A stretch of DNA of 64,000 nt, from the NCBI GenBank assembly GCA_002049455.2, contig KV918897.1:124001-188000 (forward strand), read 5' to 3'. This stretch comes from Porphyra umbilicalis (Eukaryota > Rhodophyta > Bangiophyceae > Bangiales > Bangiaceae). Positions 1-11,206 of this stretch are shown here, piece after piece. Positions within the stretch are counted from its first letter, which is position 1. Every line of letters starts with the position of its first letter. The position numbers and the translations under genes were made by a program. The notes under the pieces were generated by a model, which was given only the letters and a program-made list of their open reading frames with translations, was not told the DNA's origin and searched no databases.

Positions 1-270
1 CCCCCCCCGCTCCCGCACCCGCTCCAGCACCCGCACCCGCCCCCACCCCCGCCGCGCCCGGCAGCGGCTGACACGCCTCCCGCGCGAGCAGGAGCACGAG
101 CACCTGCCGCACCGCCGGCGTGCGGGCGGCGGCGCCGCCCGGCGCAATCAGCGCGCGCAGCAGCCTGTCGGTGACTGCGGGCACGCACAGCATCCACACG
201 GGCGCCGTCGACGGCACCGCGTCGGCGGGGATGGGGGCCGCCGCGCCCGCCCCCCACCCCCTCACCGGCG
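1..270 (-). CDS. Partial hypothetical protein running off the left edge
   Basis: Read on the reverse strand, the first 270 bases stay open to the window edge and give a non-repetitive stretch containing MLCVPAVTDRLLRALIA and VRQVLVLLLAREACQPLPG, followed by a Gly-Ala run that reaches position 1. This is more protein-like than the Pro/Arg/Ala translations of the other frames nearby. Its upstream limit is unclear because a C9 run (286-294) and a longer C run (about 321-347) make the frame uncertain. No family was recognised. It could be the 3' part of a gene lying mostly outside the window, or an open frame due to high GC. Confidence 0.3.
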
Positions 271-740
271 GCACCTTTCTCCAACCCCCCCCCTTCGCCC
301 CAACTGCCGCCGACGAGGCCAGCCCCCCCCCCCCCCCCCCCCCCCCCACCGCCGCCGACGAGGCAAGCCCCCCCCCCGCCCGCCGCGTTGGGCGCGGTGC
401 AAAAGCCGAGCGCAGCATCGTCAGCCACCGCCGCCGTCGCCCCGCCGTCGCCCGACGGCGGCCGGCCGCGCCGAGGCACCGTCGCCGAGTCGCCGCCGAC
501 AATTCGCTGCCCCCGTCGGCTGCCGCGGCGCCGCCCCGCGCGGGGTGCCTGTCGCCTTCGGGCGCGAAATCCGCGGCAGCCGCAGCGGCGCAGCCCCTTG
601 CCGCCGCTGGCGCCCGCCCGCCACCCGGGGTCTACGCGGCGCCGGCGACGCCGCCCCCCCCCCCAGCCGCGCGCACCTCCTTGGCCGCCAAGACCACCGC
701 CGCCGCCGCGTCGCTGTCGCCTCCCGCCGCCGCCGCCGAA

Positions 741-1190
741 ACCGCGCACCCCCCCAGCACGTCCGCCTTCCCCCCCGCGCCGACAACGCGGCAGCCGCGG
801 CCGCCGACCGTCGCATCGCCGCGGCCCCTTGCCGCCGCCGCCGCCTTGTGGACTGGCGGCGGCGGCGACGACGCGTGGCGGCGGCGGCCGACGCCGCCGC
901 AACGCCCGACGCCGCCGCGGCTTGCCACCGCCGCCGCCGACACCGCGCACCCCCGCCGCATGTCCGCCCCCCCCGCGCGCCGACAACGCGGCAGCCGCGG
1001 CCGCCGACCGCCGCATCGCCGCCGCCCCTTGCCGCCGCCGCCGCCTTGTGCATTGGCGGCAGCGGCGGCGACGCGTGGCGGCGGCGGCCGACGCCGCCGC
1101 AACGCCCGACACCGCCGCGGCTTGCCGCCGCCGCCGGCGACACCGCGCACCCCCCCCGCACGTCCGCCCTCCCCGGCCCCCCCGCAGCGG
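741..1190. repeat. About 200-bp GC-rich tandem repeat, two full units plus part of a third
   Basis: The block beginning accgcgcaccccc recurs at about 741, 942 and 1142, giving a period of 200-201 bp with high similarity between units. It sits in a (CCG)n-like tract of almost only C and G. Long Pro/Arg/Ala frames on both strands through here follow from the composition and are not taken as genes. Confidence 0.75.
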
Positions 1191-1315
1191 GAGGCCGCAG
1201 ACGCGATCTCGCTCCTTGCAGCCGCCGCTGCTTGCCACCTAATCGCAGCCGGCCGCGGACCGCGCCGGCACTCTGATTCGCGTCCACCGCGCGGGCGGCG
1301 GGGGCGGGGGATGAC

Positions 1316-1396
1316 CGCCGGTCGCCAGGGGTGCCCTTCGCGGCCGCCAGGGGTGCCCATCGCGGCCGCCAGGGGTGCCCTTCGCGGCCGCCAGGG
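1316..1396. repeat. 22-bp tandem repeat, about four copies
   Basis: The unit gcggccgccaggggtgccct plus two bases repeats about four times with one or two substitutions per copy. It is a short minisatellite at the right edge of the CG-rich tract. Confidence 0.8.
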
Positions 1397-2689
1397 GTGG
1401 CGGTTGGAGCCTCTCCCGCCCCCCCAAGTGCTCTGGGGGCATTTATGGTAGAAGATGTCACCGCCAACCAATCATATTGCTGGAAAAACAAGGGTAAACG
1501 AGCAGAACAATGAGGACATGGCTCTTATCCAATGAAAATCGTCTCAGCGCACCTTGCCGCAGGGCAAAAACACGGTCAGTGTCAGAGTCCTTCTGATACT
1601 GTCATCGCAGTGCGGCACCAGCCAATCAGAGGCAGAATTCACCGGCACGATTGCTATGATAGACGGCGGAGGCCGGTCTGCTGCTGTCCTCACCATTCCG
1701 TGCTGACAGTGATCTCGCCTGAGTGCACCAGGGGCGAGGTCCCTCCTGAGGTCGTGAAATTGCATCATTTCAGTGATACACAAGCCTGGGACTTGGCCGT
1801 GTCAGCTTGATTCTCGTTGTCTTAGCCGTTGGACATGCCATCCGAACCGAATAATTGTGTCGCCAGATCCCCGACCGGCCATTCCAAGTCGTAGGCTGCG
1901 GCTTCGATGGGGCACCACACTGTGTCGCCCCCAAATCGCTTGAAAGTAACCAAAGAAGCGCGATGGTAGAACCGCCGACGATGGTGGCTAGGTTTATTGC
2001 CAGCAGCAAGCATATCGCAGCAGGGTGCGCAGGCGCAGGGGCCGCCGCCGCCGCCGTAGGGGCAGCCACCGGCTAGCCAGCGGCGTCTTCACCCCCCCCC
2101 CCTCCAGCCCCACGGCCCCTCAACCCCTCCAAAACCCCCCAAACGTACCCTCCTGTCCTGTCTCCTCCCCCCACGACGTACCGCGCGGTCAGCTGCGCGA
2201 CATCCCGCACGGCCAGTGTCGCCACCGCAACACCACCACCCCCTGGCACGGGCCACACGCACGGCGCTGCCCTCTCCTCGTCACCGGCCCGCGCACAGCA
2301 GCACCACGCGGGGAGCTGAGTCACGCCACTCGCGACTACCCGCTTCAGTCACTGCGCGCCACGGTCACACCAAATTCCACGCGTCTCGGCGGTCCCCGAT
2401 CGTGGCCCTCTCCGGCGTGTTCCAAAATTCGCAGGACAAAAACACCGTCTGGAGCTTCTCAGAGCAGGTTCCACAAATAATGCTCTCAATTCCTCACCCG
2501 ACGCGGTCACATGCAGCACGCATCCTCGTTTCCAGCTCGTCTGAAGCACAGACCCCCCGTTTCATGCCATCAGAACTGGAAAAAAACCCTTCCTTCACAT
2601 GGTTGGACCTCACAAACGCCCAACGTACACCAATGCTGCCAAAACACATGCAGAGATACGTTGCAGAGTGACGCTTCTAACAATGTCGG

Positions 2690-2836
2690 ACTCACCGTAC
2701 GGCGACGTCCGCCTGAGCCGTGCGAGGACTCTCCGCGGCCACCCCGCTTTTTCGCAACTACTCCCGCGACGTGCACTATCTCGGAAAAAGTGTAGACTGG
2801 GGGCCCCTATGCGCATGTTGGATAGTACCCTGTCCT
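2690..2836 (+). repeat. Diverged dispersed repeat, copy 1
   Basis: It shares with 3866-4107 the ordered blocks cgtacggcg..tccg.ctga, tactcccgcg.cgtgcact, a purine run, and then atgcgcatgttg..tagtaccct. Copy 2 carries extra sequence between the blocks. No coding potential or terminal repeats were seen, so the type of element is unknown. Confidence 0.5.
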
Positions 2837-3865
2837 TAAGGCCAGGGGAAAACGCGTGCGCGGAATTAACCTGGACTTGCTTACAACATGCGAAGCAGCC
2901 GCCGACGACGAGCCCGCGCGAACCACCTACCTCGCGCGGCCCCGCGTCCTCGGCAAACAAGCCACCGCCAACAAGCACTGCCGCCGCCGCCGCCCACGCA
3001 GCAGCCGTCACCGCCGCGCCTCCCCCCCCCAGAGACAAGCAGACGAAGAATCGTGCACCTCCAGACGTGCACACCGCCGCCGGCCTGCCGTCGCACCCGT
3101 CCCGGTCGCCACGGGCGCGGCAGTTGGGCGCCGCCGACGCTGCCGCAGGCAGCCCACCGTCGAACTCCGCGCCGCCGTCCCCCGCCGGGGCGTCGGCGGC
3201 GGTGCGCAAGCCCGCTAGCGGTGGCAGCGGCGACGGTGGGGCCATGGACCACAGCCCACCGCCGCCGCCGACGCCGTTACAGTGGCGCTGCCGGCGCCCT
3301 TCGCCGCTGCCAACGGCGGTGGAGCTCGTCCCCAGTCAGACAGTGGCGGGGGCGAGGAGTGGGGGAGCACCGCAGCGGGCGGGGCCGCCGTCAACGCTGC
3401 CGCCACGTCGGCGCGGGGGCGGTTGCGCCTCGGACCATGCCATATCGCGCACGAAGGGCGGTGCGGCCACCGGCGGGGCAGGGCGTCGGGCGCCTTGGTC
3501 CGTGCAGGTGACGCCGAGGCACGCGGGCGCCACGGTGGCCATGGTGGGGACACTCAAACGCGCGCGAGGGGGGGTGGGTGGGGCTGGTCGCCTCGTTGGC
3601 GCGGCGGCCGACCGCGCGCCGGCTGTGTTGGTTGCAGGCGGTCGCGCACCGACGCGCGCGTGGGGGGTCGGGCGTGTGCGGCCGCCGCGGTGGTGACCCC
3701 GACGACAACGGTTCTGCGGCCGTAGGCTGCTCCTGTTGTCCCGTGGAGCGCCGTCGCGGAACTTATCCACAAAATACAGACCACGCGTCTGAACAGATCG
3801 ACGTTTCCGGAGGTTTGAACGCATCACCCTCATTCTGAGGCAGCTGACCCGGAAATCCTACAAAA

Positions 3866-4107
3866 CGTGACGTACGGCGTCCGTCTGACCACGGCTGACA
3901 TGCTACAAACGAGAAAAAGCCACAGAAACTGATGGACGCATGATGCGCACCGAACCATGCCCAAACGACCCGCAGCAGTGATCAATACACGGCGTATCGC
4001 CCGAAAAGGTGTGCACACAGGGCGAACCGCAAGTACTCCCGCGCGTGCACTGGAGAAAAAAAAAAGTTTTGTGTGTGACCCCATGCGCATGTTGATAAGT
4101 ACCCTTC
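3866..4107 (+). repeat. Diverged dispersed repeat, copy 2
   Basis: Partner of 2690-2836 in the same orientation. The best match is the last 75 bases, from the tactcccgcgcgtgcact block to the atgcgcatgttg and agtaccct blocks. An A10 run interrupts the similarity. Confidence 0.5.
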
Positions 4108-4199
4108 ACTAAAGTTTAGGGAATTAGATAGAAGTTAGCATGTAGTCTGACGTTCGCTTCTAAGAGCAAGCCCAGCGGTGCGCATTTTGCTCCAAACTA

Positions 4200-4371
4200 T
4201 TCCTCTCTTCCCAATTTTGGCCGATGCCATCGATGTCAAGAGGGGTGATCAATTGTGCGAAACAGTTTCTCAGCCATCCCTTCAGCCGAATAAAGTTGTT
4301 CGACCAATGGGCAGTTGACCGAGAGCCTGTCTTGACTTCGACCACATCGGCCAAAATTGAGAAGACAGCAA
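4200..4371 (-). mobile_element. 172-bp MITE of the TTGC(T/A)G group, TA target duplication
   Basis: The element is flanked by TA at 4198-4199 and 4372-4373. Its right end reads caaaattgagaagacagcaa; the left end (ttcctctcttcccaattttg) is the inverse complement with a few changes. The whole 172 bp is about 90% identical, in reverse orientation, to the equally long element at 29631-29802. A TA duplication and short inverted repeats suggest a Tc1/mariner-like non-autonomous element. No protein is encoded. Confidence 0.85.
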
Positions 4372-4373
4372 TA

Positions 4374-4875
4374 TAGTGCAGCACCAAATTATAGTGCGGA
4401 AGGGTGCCCAGCGGTCAGATTTATAGTGCACGATCCGCGCCAAGTGTTGCAATGGTGTCGATCCGACACCAAAATCCGGTGGTTTGGTGTCAGATCTGCA
4501 CCATCCCAACGTTTGGTGCAGCGTATGGGGGACACCCCCGATCGGAAAGAGTCAGGCCATTGAAATGTAACCAAATATACTGCATGATTATGTGCCACAA
4601 CGCTCGCAATCCCGAGCCGAGCGCTCTGCGCTGGCCAAGTGTCTGAACTCCTAACTGCCACGCCATCGTTGAGTGCCACGATGTTGGTCCAACATGCCTT
4701 CGCAGGCCGCCAGGGCGGGGCATGGCAGTGGCATGAATGGGTTTTGTGCTTTTCAACTCATCACCTCCTCGTGGACGCCGTGCTCGCCCAGAACGACACC
4801 GACGACAACGCCTCAGCCCCACTGATCGCCACAGCTCTACCCCGTCAGCGTGCGGCGCACCCGTAATCTTCCGCC
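4374..4875. other. Spacer before the first Harbinger ORF
   Basis: About 500 bp of moderate GC. It has a local inverted repeat around 4450-4505 built on ggtgtc..gacacc and tttggtg, and no supported gene. I looked here for a terminal repeat pairing with sequence beyond 8660 and found only weak similarity (the aagcccagcggtgcgca block at 4168 against the complement of 8733-8755). Confidence 0.4.
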
Positions 4876-6122
4876 ATGCAGCCAACTTTCAAGAAGGTGG
4901 TCGGCCTGGGGCGTGGCCTGGCGTGGTCGCCACTTGAGTTGCTCGCCCTCGCTGAGACGGCCCCCCTCGTGCTCCAAGATGCTGCAATTGGGAGCTGTCA
5001 AACAGCGGCCGCGCTGCAGCGCCGCATTCACAGCCGTTTTGCGGCGCATGCGCCACCTACGAAGGGCACCAAGCCGGAGTCCGGGGGCAACCTCGACCCG
5101 CGTCGCTGGGGGGGGCGGAATGCTCAGGCGTGCAAAGTGCGGTGGGACGCCATCAAGGCCTCCTGCATCTTATCAAGCAGGCCGTGGAATTTGTGGACGG
5201 GGCCAACATGACCGGCAACCCGACGGGCACGGAGAAGGCCAGGTGCTACCTGGCCTGCTTCAATGCGCACGTCGATGGGTCCGGGATGGGCGGAATGTCG
5301 AAACAACTCACTACAATTGCTCGAGACGCTTTTTACCCGATCGGTCCGTCGTTGGAGTACCTTCCCTGCTACCATGCTCTAGTCAAGAACACCAACCTGC
5401 TTGTTTTGTCTGTAGCGGATCAGGACCCTGGTATGGCCGGCACAGGAAATCTTAAGGGATGTGGTATCGAGTTGGTAGGAGCTGCTGGGGAGGACCCTCG
5501 GGGTGCGGATCGAAAATCTGCGAGCGGCCTTGCAGGCGATGGGAGAGCCGCCCACGCCGGAGCTGCAGGGGACGGATGCAAGGAAGCAGAGGGAGCTGGT
5601 GGTTGTGATGAAGTGGACAAGGATGGGGTCGGTCCCCACCAGGCAACTGGTCCGGCTGGGAGCAGCCCTCGAGTTGAGCGGCCGGGCGGTAACAAGGCCG
5701 CAAAGCGAAACAAGGTGCTTAAGCGCAAGGCCGAGGCTGAGTCGGTCGAAGGGAACGAGGACGGTGGGGAAATCATGGCACAGCTGGGATCCCTGGCGGA
5801 GGCCATCACGCAAGATACCAAACTCAAGCGGCGGCGCCATGAGGATAATTTACGAGTTCAAGCGCACAAGCTGGCCCTCGTTACGTTTAATTCGCTGTAC
5901 GCGGGGGTCTCGATGTCATTGGCGGAACGACGAGCCGCACTGGAGGAGCTGCAGCGAGATTTCCTGCCGAAGGCGGCCGCAACAAACGAAACGACTACAG
6001 CCGACGTTGGGGGTAAACCGGGCCTCGCTGCTGATGGTGGGAGCACCCCTCCACCCACCGTTTCCACCAAGACCCGTGTCCATCCCGAGGACCCTGCCGG
6101 CGCGCCGGTAGATGCCCTGTGA
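4876..6122 (+). pseudogene. Myb/SANT-like DNA-binding ORF of a Harbinger-type transposon, one frameshift
   Basis: The frame from ATG 4876 gives a Myb/SANT (trihelix)-like start with the core RWGGRNAQACKVRWDAIKASC. Near 5165-5175 the similarity continues in another frame (IKQAVEFVDGANMTGNP, then LEYLPCYHALVKN), which runs to the stop at 6122. Plant and algal accessory proteins of PIF/Harbinger elements share this order of DNA-binding domain, NPTG-like turn and CW/CY block. The C-terminal half has a basic patch (KRNKVLKRKAEAE) and a helical stretch (LAERRAALEELQRDF). It converges on the transposase at 7078-8431. In the family such a protein binds subterminal DNA and helps the transposase. The frameshift marks this copy as decayed. 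Confidence 0.6.
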
Positions 6123-7077
6123 CGCGCACGTCAATGCAGCGCTGCAGTTGACGGCCAGACTGCGAGACATAGGGCGGGGAGGAGTAGAAGCGAGATAGCT
6201 AGAACGAGAGAGCCGAATGGTGCGGTGATTGTCTGCTTGTTGTGTGCGTCTCTGACCGAAGCGTGTCACTCAGACACTAATCACGAGTCCCAGCGCCACC
6301 CCCCCGCGCACTTGAACCACTCTGTCCATCCTGAGTGCGCATGTGAGACCCACTAGGCACCATCAACAACCCTATGTCTAGATCATCCCGGACAATAGTC
6401 AGGAAGTGGAAAACCGGGTAGCCCTAAAAATGTGCGTGTTGGACTGCTCTGGGGGTGGGGGAGTGGGGGGGTCTGCATAAGGGGGAACTGATGATTTTGC
6501 CCCGCTCTCGTGACGAGCTTGTATTGCATATCGAGCGCGGCTTTGTAGCCAAAGTGCGTGTTCGTGGCGCAAGAACTGACGTTGTGGTGATTTTTTCCGT
6601 TTATTTATTTGTAGTCACCAATCGGTTCGGCGTCGGTGGACCTCCATCTGGACCTGCTTGACCTTTGGGTGGTCTGTCTGCGGCGAAGAACCGTGCTTGG
6701 ATGCTGTGTGCAGGTTCTGTGGCGCGCGGCGCTTGAGTGTGTGGCAGGCGGCGACGCGGTGGCCGCCGACTTGGCATCCATACCTGTTTTTTTTGACGCA
6801 TTTGAGTCGAGGGGTAGGGACGGGGGTGTGGCAGTAAAGGGGAAATTTTCACCATGATGTGTTGCCTTCGGTGGCGTCATAGTGGTTCGACAAAATGCAT
6901 CATGCTCAACGGGAGAGTGCGTAGGACCTGCTTAGTTGGTGGACATGCATGTTGGTGCCGCTACTCGGCCTCAGTTTATATCTCACTCTCAGTGCTAGCA
7001 CGCCCTACGAACGCCTCCAACCCCTCGTCAAACTCATCTCCACTGCTCTCTTTTGCCTTGTTGTCACCTGCGCGGGT
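6123..7077. other. Spacer between two convergent transposon ORFs
   Basis: About 950 bp without a supported gene, probably internal to the Harbinger-like element. It includes G-rich runs at 6450-6480 and no recognisable regulatory site. Confidence 0.4.
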
Positions 7078-8431
7078 TTACACGTGCTCAGTCAGCGCTA
7101 CTTGAATGTCGTGGTGGTGTTTGCTGTTTTCCACCTGGCCAGCCCCTTGGTGCAACCACTCAACGAGAGCGATGGGCTCTTCTGGCGCCGCGATCTTGTG
7201 ATACGTCGTTATGCCCGCATCTTCGGCCTCGGCAGCATCGGCCACCACTCGGGCGACGCGCGTGCCCGTGTATGTGGCCTTGCGCTCCTTCACGGTCATG
7301 TTGTGCATAATGACGCATGCCCCCATAATCACGGCCATGTCCTCTTGAAACCACAGAGTACATGGCTGCCGGAGAAGGGGGTAGCGACGGAAAAGAACGC
7401 CAATGAACATTTGGATGACCTTCCTGACGCCCTCTTGGTGCTTGCCAAAAGTCTTTTGCTTCTTGTTTAGGGGCTTTTTGTACGTTTTGACGAAGACCCG
7501 CCAATCAAAATAGATGCTGTCGGTCAGGTAATAAAACCAGGTGAGTGCCATTTCAGCGTTGATTGCCTTCGGCCGAGACGGTGGCCACTCGCCGCGACGG
7601 ATGCGCTGGAAGAGCGTAGCCTAGTAGAGGATGTTTATGTCGTTCTTAGAGCCGGGCACGCCAACTTTTAGGTGCCAGCAGTACAGGTAATCGTCGAACA
7701 CCGCCTCCATCCGCAGCGTCGGCTTCTTGCTCGCACCCTTGCAGTTTCCATGCCACCCGACTTGACATGCGTCCTACTCCCAACCAGCGCAGTCCAAGCA
7801 GCCCACGCAGCCCGAAAAACCCAGACGCTCGTACTCATTGGCAATGCTTTGCAGCTCCTCGGCGGACAGGTCACGGAGGTCCTCGTCGTTGAAGTGATGC
7901 ACAGCAGCGCCTGAAAAACTGCTTCAGGGATTCCGTACCAGTGGATGACCCGATCTTGAGGTAGTTCCACACAGCCCTGGATGACACGCCATCGACGAGC
8001 TGCATCAAGGCGGCGCACATCTTCTGGTCCGTAGAGCACGATTGGCATCCGGTCGCGTGGCGCCTTGTCTCGTGAAAGTAGGGCTCCTTTACCAACTCTA
8101 CTCGAATGCGCTCATACACAGCCCTTGACATGCGCCACTGCTGGGCAAAACGGGCCGGCCAGGCCGCCGGCTGTCCGTCGCTGTTGCGACAGAAGTAGTC
8201 CCGGGCTAGCCCCTTGGCGGCATGCAGCCGCAGAGAAGATGAATTGGGCAGCCGCCCTAGTGTTGACCCACCACAACGGGCCGAGTTGCGGAGTCCGCGG
8301 CGGCGAAGAGCACGGCTAGACAAAAGGCCGACCGCCGCCGTGGCCGCCACCGCAGACAGCACCACCTCCGCACACGACCATGATGATGAAGAAGGACTCC
8401 AAAGAAGCTGGGCGGCCGCGTCGGGATCCAT
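7078..8431 (-). pseudogene. PIF/Harbinger DDE transposase, broken
   Basis: From ATG 8431 the reverse strand encodes the family's N-terminal region (DYFCRNSDGQPAAW, FAQQWRMSRAVYERI, LKIGSSTGTESLKQF). The frame changes near 7880-7900 and continues as EDLRDLSAEELQSIANEYERLGFSG and GCVGCLDCAGWE, the first catalytic Asp. An in-frame TAG follows directly after GWE. Next comes PGSKNDINIL, the second catalytic Asp, then another TAG, then the C-terminal part to 7078 ending in ACVIMHNM. The expected third acidic residue in the VERAFG-type motif is replaced: RKVIQMFIGVL reads Gln/Met there. With one frameshift, two stops and a lost catalytic Glu, this copy cannot be active. The order of motifs is that of the Plant_tran type transposase found in algae, oomycetes and plants. 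Confidence 0.75.
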
Positions 8432-8843
8432 GACAACTACAAATAGGGCGTTGTGGACAGGGGGGAGCAGGGGTCGTGGGAATTGAGGGGCATGCGACGT
8501 CGTGGTCGGTTCCCAGAGCCGGCGACGTCGACAACGCCACATGGTGCCGCGCAGAGGACAGATGGAAACATGAAATACAATTGGACGGAAAGTGCACAAT
8601 GGATGCGAAAAAGTCAGCACAACATTCCCCGTTATGGTGCCCACACCGCTGCAGCACAACGCTTATCCGTCGTACGATATCATAGGGGAGCCACTCACAT
8701 CACGCCACGATTCTGGAAGAAATCACCATATTACGGTGTTGGTGCGCACCTCTGGGCTTGGTCTACGGGGGTTGTCTCTAGATGCACGGTAGGCACCAGA
8801 TTTTTACTTCCATAGTCGACTCAAATACAGTCAATATGTAGCA

Positions 8844-9242
8844 TTGCTGATCCCCGAGTTTTGTCCTGGTGGACAGAGACTGACTTGCGGACTGACTCTC
8901 TCCACGAATCAGATGCACCTCTGGGACTGACTTGGTGCTCCTGATTGCTTACATGTGCCCATGCAGTCTGGAAATCAACACCAGCTCCTCTCTTTTTCTA
9001 CACTTCTGGCAAGGAGCCAGTAGAAAATCTCAAGATCTCGCGTGGGCAGCTTGCTCCGTGCCAAGAAAATCAGATCAAGCGGCAACAAACAGTGAGTTCT
9101 GCTGGATGCAGGGTCCTGGAACCGAGTGCGGGCTTCCTATTGGCTTCGATGCCTTCTCACTGGCGTTTTAGACTAATAGAGTGCTGTTATTCACAGTCAG
9201 TCTCTGTTTCTGTCCTCTTGGACAAAATTCGGGCATCAGCAA
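8844..9242. mobile_element. 399-bp MITE with TTGCTGATCCCC ends
   Basis: The left end ttgctgatccccgagttttg and the right end caaaattcgggcatcagcaa are inverse complements with few differences. The ends match those of the element at 20324-20764. Flanking bases are CA and TG, so a TA duplication is not preserved. No protein is encoded. Confidence 0.75.
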
Positions 9243-10357
9243 TGCATTAACACCCCGCTCCTACCCAGTCAGCCGGATGAGAGCTGATGGCAACTAGGAC
9301 TCCCTCCCGATCGCGTTCTGTTCCAGCTCAGACCGGAAAAATTGAGCAGACTGCAATTCCTCGCGGTCGGTCATTCTCCGAAGGCGGACCGGCAGGACAG
9401 ATGGCCGTCGCAAGCAAGGAAAAGACGGCAAAACCGGAAGAAGAGCACAAAGAACAGGGACACCGTTCTTCGTCCCTGGATCCATCCCCACAATGCACTC
9501 AACCCGCCCCAGAACCAGCCTCCCCCTCCGAGAGTCCTCTCTGTTCGTCAGCCCCGCACCTCTCATTCCCACCTGCGCCTGATGTACCGTATCTGCCTCA
9601 TTCAGTGCGGATGGACAAAGTTAATGGCAGCTGTGCTCATCGATCAACACATGAACGCAAAACTTCCGTCGAGGAACATCTTTTGATAAGCAGCAACTAT
9701 GTTTTGACAGGACACTTCAACATAACGGCCAAACAGTTCACCCTTTTAAAACGTCTGAAAGAGCATTGGCAAGATGTCGAGGCACATCCGTCCACCACCA
9801 GATTTTCCCAACCGTGCCAGTTCTTCCCAGTCTCGTCTTGTGTGGGAGATTCACAGTACTTCAATAAATAAACCGATTCTTGGGACGCCCAACACATGGC
9901 ACGCACTGCGTTTGAAGGAGTTTTTATATTCACCACACAGTGAAAAGCAACAGTGCCGCGCAGCCCTGGACGCGCCACCTCAAGGGCTCCTCAACGGTTT
10001 GTCGAGCCGCCAAAAAGTCCCCTCTCTCGACTCTGAAGGGCTGCTCAAGAGAGAGAAAGGGCGCGCTCTTGTGAACCAATTTACTCTCAACTGCCGCTCA
10101 GACAGGACTTTTCACCTTTCGTCTGTCGAGCGCCTGAGGGGGGGGGGGGGGTTGTGTTTGCGCGTGCCGTTGATGGCGATGCTCGGTCCTCCTTGCATGG
10201 CGCCGCTGGCCGGCACTGCTTGACGACACACGTCAGCACATCGAGTCAAGCTGTAGTTTGGCCTTTGCCCTCGACGGGGCTAGTCCTTGTCGAAGGTCAA
10301 TAACCGTCCCAACTTCTCTCCCCTCGACAACGCGCCACTATGCCCTCATACTCGCAA
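9243..10357. other. Region without a supported gene
   Basis: A forward open frame at 9287-9871 starts with ATG and is Ser/Pro/Arg-rich. Its C-terminal part has ordinary composition (HFNITAKQFTLLKRLKEHW), but I recognise no family and it adjoins a MITE, so I do not call it. A G10 run lies at about 10138-10150. Confidence 0.4.
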
Positions 10358-11206
10358 TCAGTCATCAGAGTCAAAAATAACCTCAGACAGAGACCTCATT
10401 GCCGCCACAGCGCGGTGGAGGAGACGCTTTGAGTCCTTATGCGCGGCGTCAACGGAAGCGTGCTGGCGGTCAAGCCTCTTTACAAGAGCATGCCGCTGGA
10501 CCGCCAGCTGCTGGACAGCCGACGTCGTCTCGTCTAACCGACGCTTGGCCGCCTTGCGCGTCTCATTCGCCAGGAACCACTGCTCCTCGCCAGTGGCGCG
10601 CTTCCGCGGCGCCACCGGCGCCGCCTGCATCACGGTCGGCACCGTGTTAACGGCGGCGGCGGTGGCGCCACTGCGGGACGAGGCCGCAGCGGCCGACGCG
10701 GCCGACTTCGGACCGGCTGAGGCCGGGCTGGACGGCAGCAACGGAGTTGTCGACGGAGAAGCCAGCAGCGCTGGGGGCAGGGGCGGAGGCGGAGGCGGGG
10801 GCGGGGGTGGAGGCGGCGGCGGCGGCGGCGTCGGGGGGGGCGGCGGAGGCGGCGGCGGGGGCGACCACGGGGGCGGCGGAGGGAGCGGCGCCCCGCGGGC
10901 GCCACAGCGTCTGCCCACCAAGGTTTCGTGACGACGGTGGGGCAGCGGAGGAAGGAGGAGCGATTGGCGCTGCGGCAGCGGTGGTGGCGGCGGCGGGGGC
11001 GGCGGCGTGCTCGTGTCATCCGGGCTGGCAGACGACCACATTCCAGCCCCACCAGGCGACCATGACCGTGGGCCGTCTCCTAAAGAACTGTAGGGGGGGG
11101 ACGACACCTCTTTGTCATCGTGGCACGCAGATTGTGCCCACCGGCGTGCCTCTGCGGTAGTCATCGTTGAAGCCGACGGCGTGGTGTAAAAATAGGAGCT
11201 TCCCAT
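10358..11206 (-). CDS. Hypothetical protein with long poly-Pro tract and C-terminal coiled coil
   Basis: An ATG at 11206 opens 282 residues. The first third is Ser/Pro-rich (PPYSSLGDGPRSWSPGG). The middle is almost pure Pro, encoded by (CCG/CCC)n at about 10790-10890. The last 90 residues look like a folded or helical segment: EEQWFLANETRKAAKRRLD, then VQQLAVQRHALVKRLDRQ, then LLHRAVAAMRSLSEVIFDSDD. A charged helical end with Lys/Arg next to Asp/Glu is common in accessory DNA-binding proteins of plant-type transposons, but no DNA-binding domain is visible upstream. Low-complexity Pro could be a GC artefact. The C-terminal region argues for a real protein. Function unknown. Confidence 0.4.
   Translation of the reverse strand: MGSSYFYTTPSASTMTTAEARRWAQSACHDDKEVSSPPYSSLGDGPRSWSPGGAGMWSSASPDDTSTPPPPPPPPPLPQRQSLLLPPLPHRRHETLVGRRCGARGAPLPPPPPWSPPPPPPPPPPTPPPPPPPPPPPPPPPPLPPALLASPSTTPLLPSSPASAGPKSAASAAAASSRSGATAAAVNTVPTVMQAAPVAPRKRATGEEQWFLANETRKAAKRRLDETTSAVQQLAVQRHALVKRLDRQHASVDAAHKDSKRLLHRAVAAMRSLSEVIFDSDD

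Larger units (their letters stand above)
1491..4197. other. Intergenic region without a supported gene
   Basis: Composition is mixed at 1491-2090, then C-rich, with a very GC-rich stretch at 2880-3730 whose open frames are all low-complexity. No conserved domain was seen. Two diverged copies of one sequence lie here (about 2690-2836 and 3866-4107), listed separately. Confidence 0.5.

Noticed and set aside
321-347. C-run that could be read as a structural or regulatory element
   Set aside because: A simple homopolymer tract; length is unreliable in assemblies and nothing else supports a function.
9287-9871. 194-residue plus-strand open frame beside a MITE
   Set aside because: Ser/Pro/Arg-rich start, no family, no splice or regulatory context.
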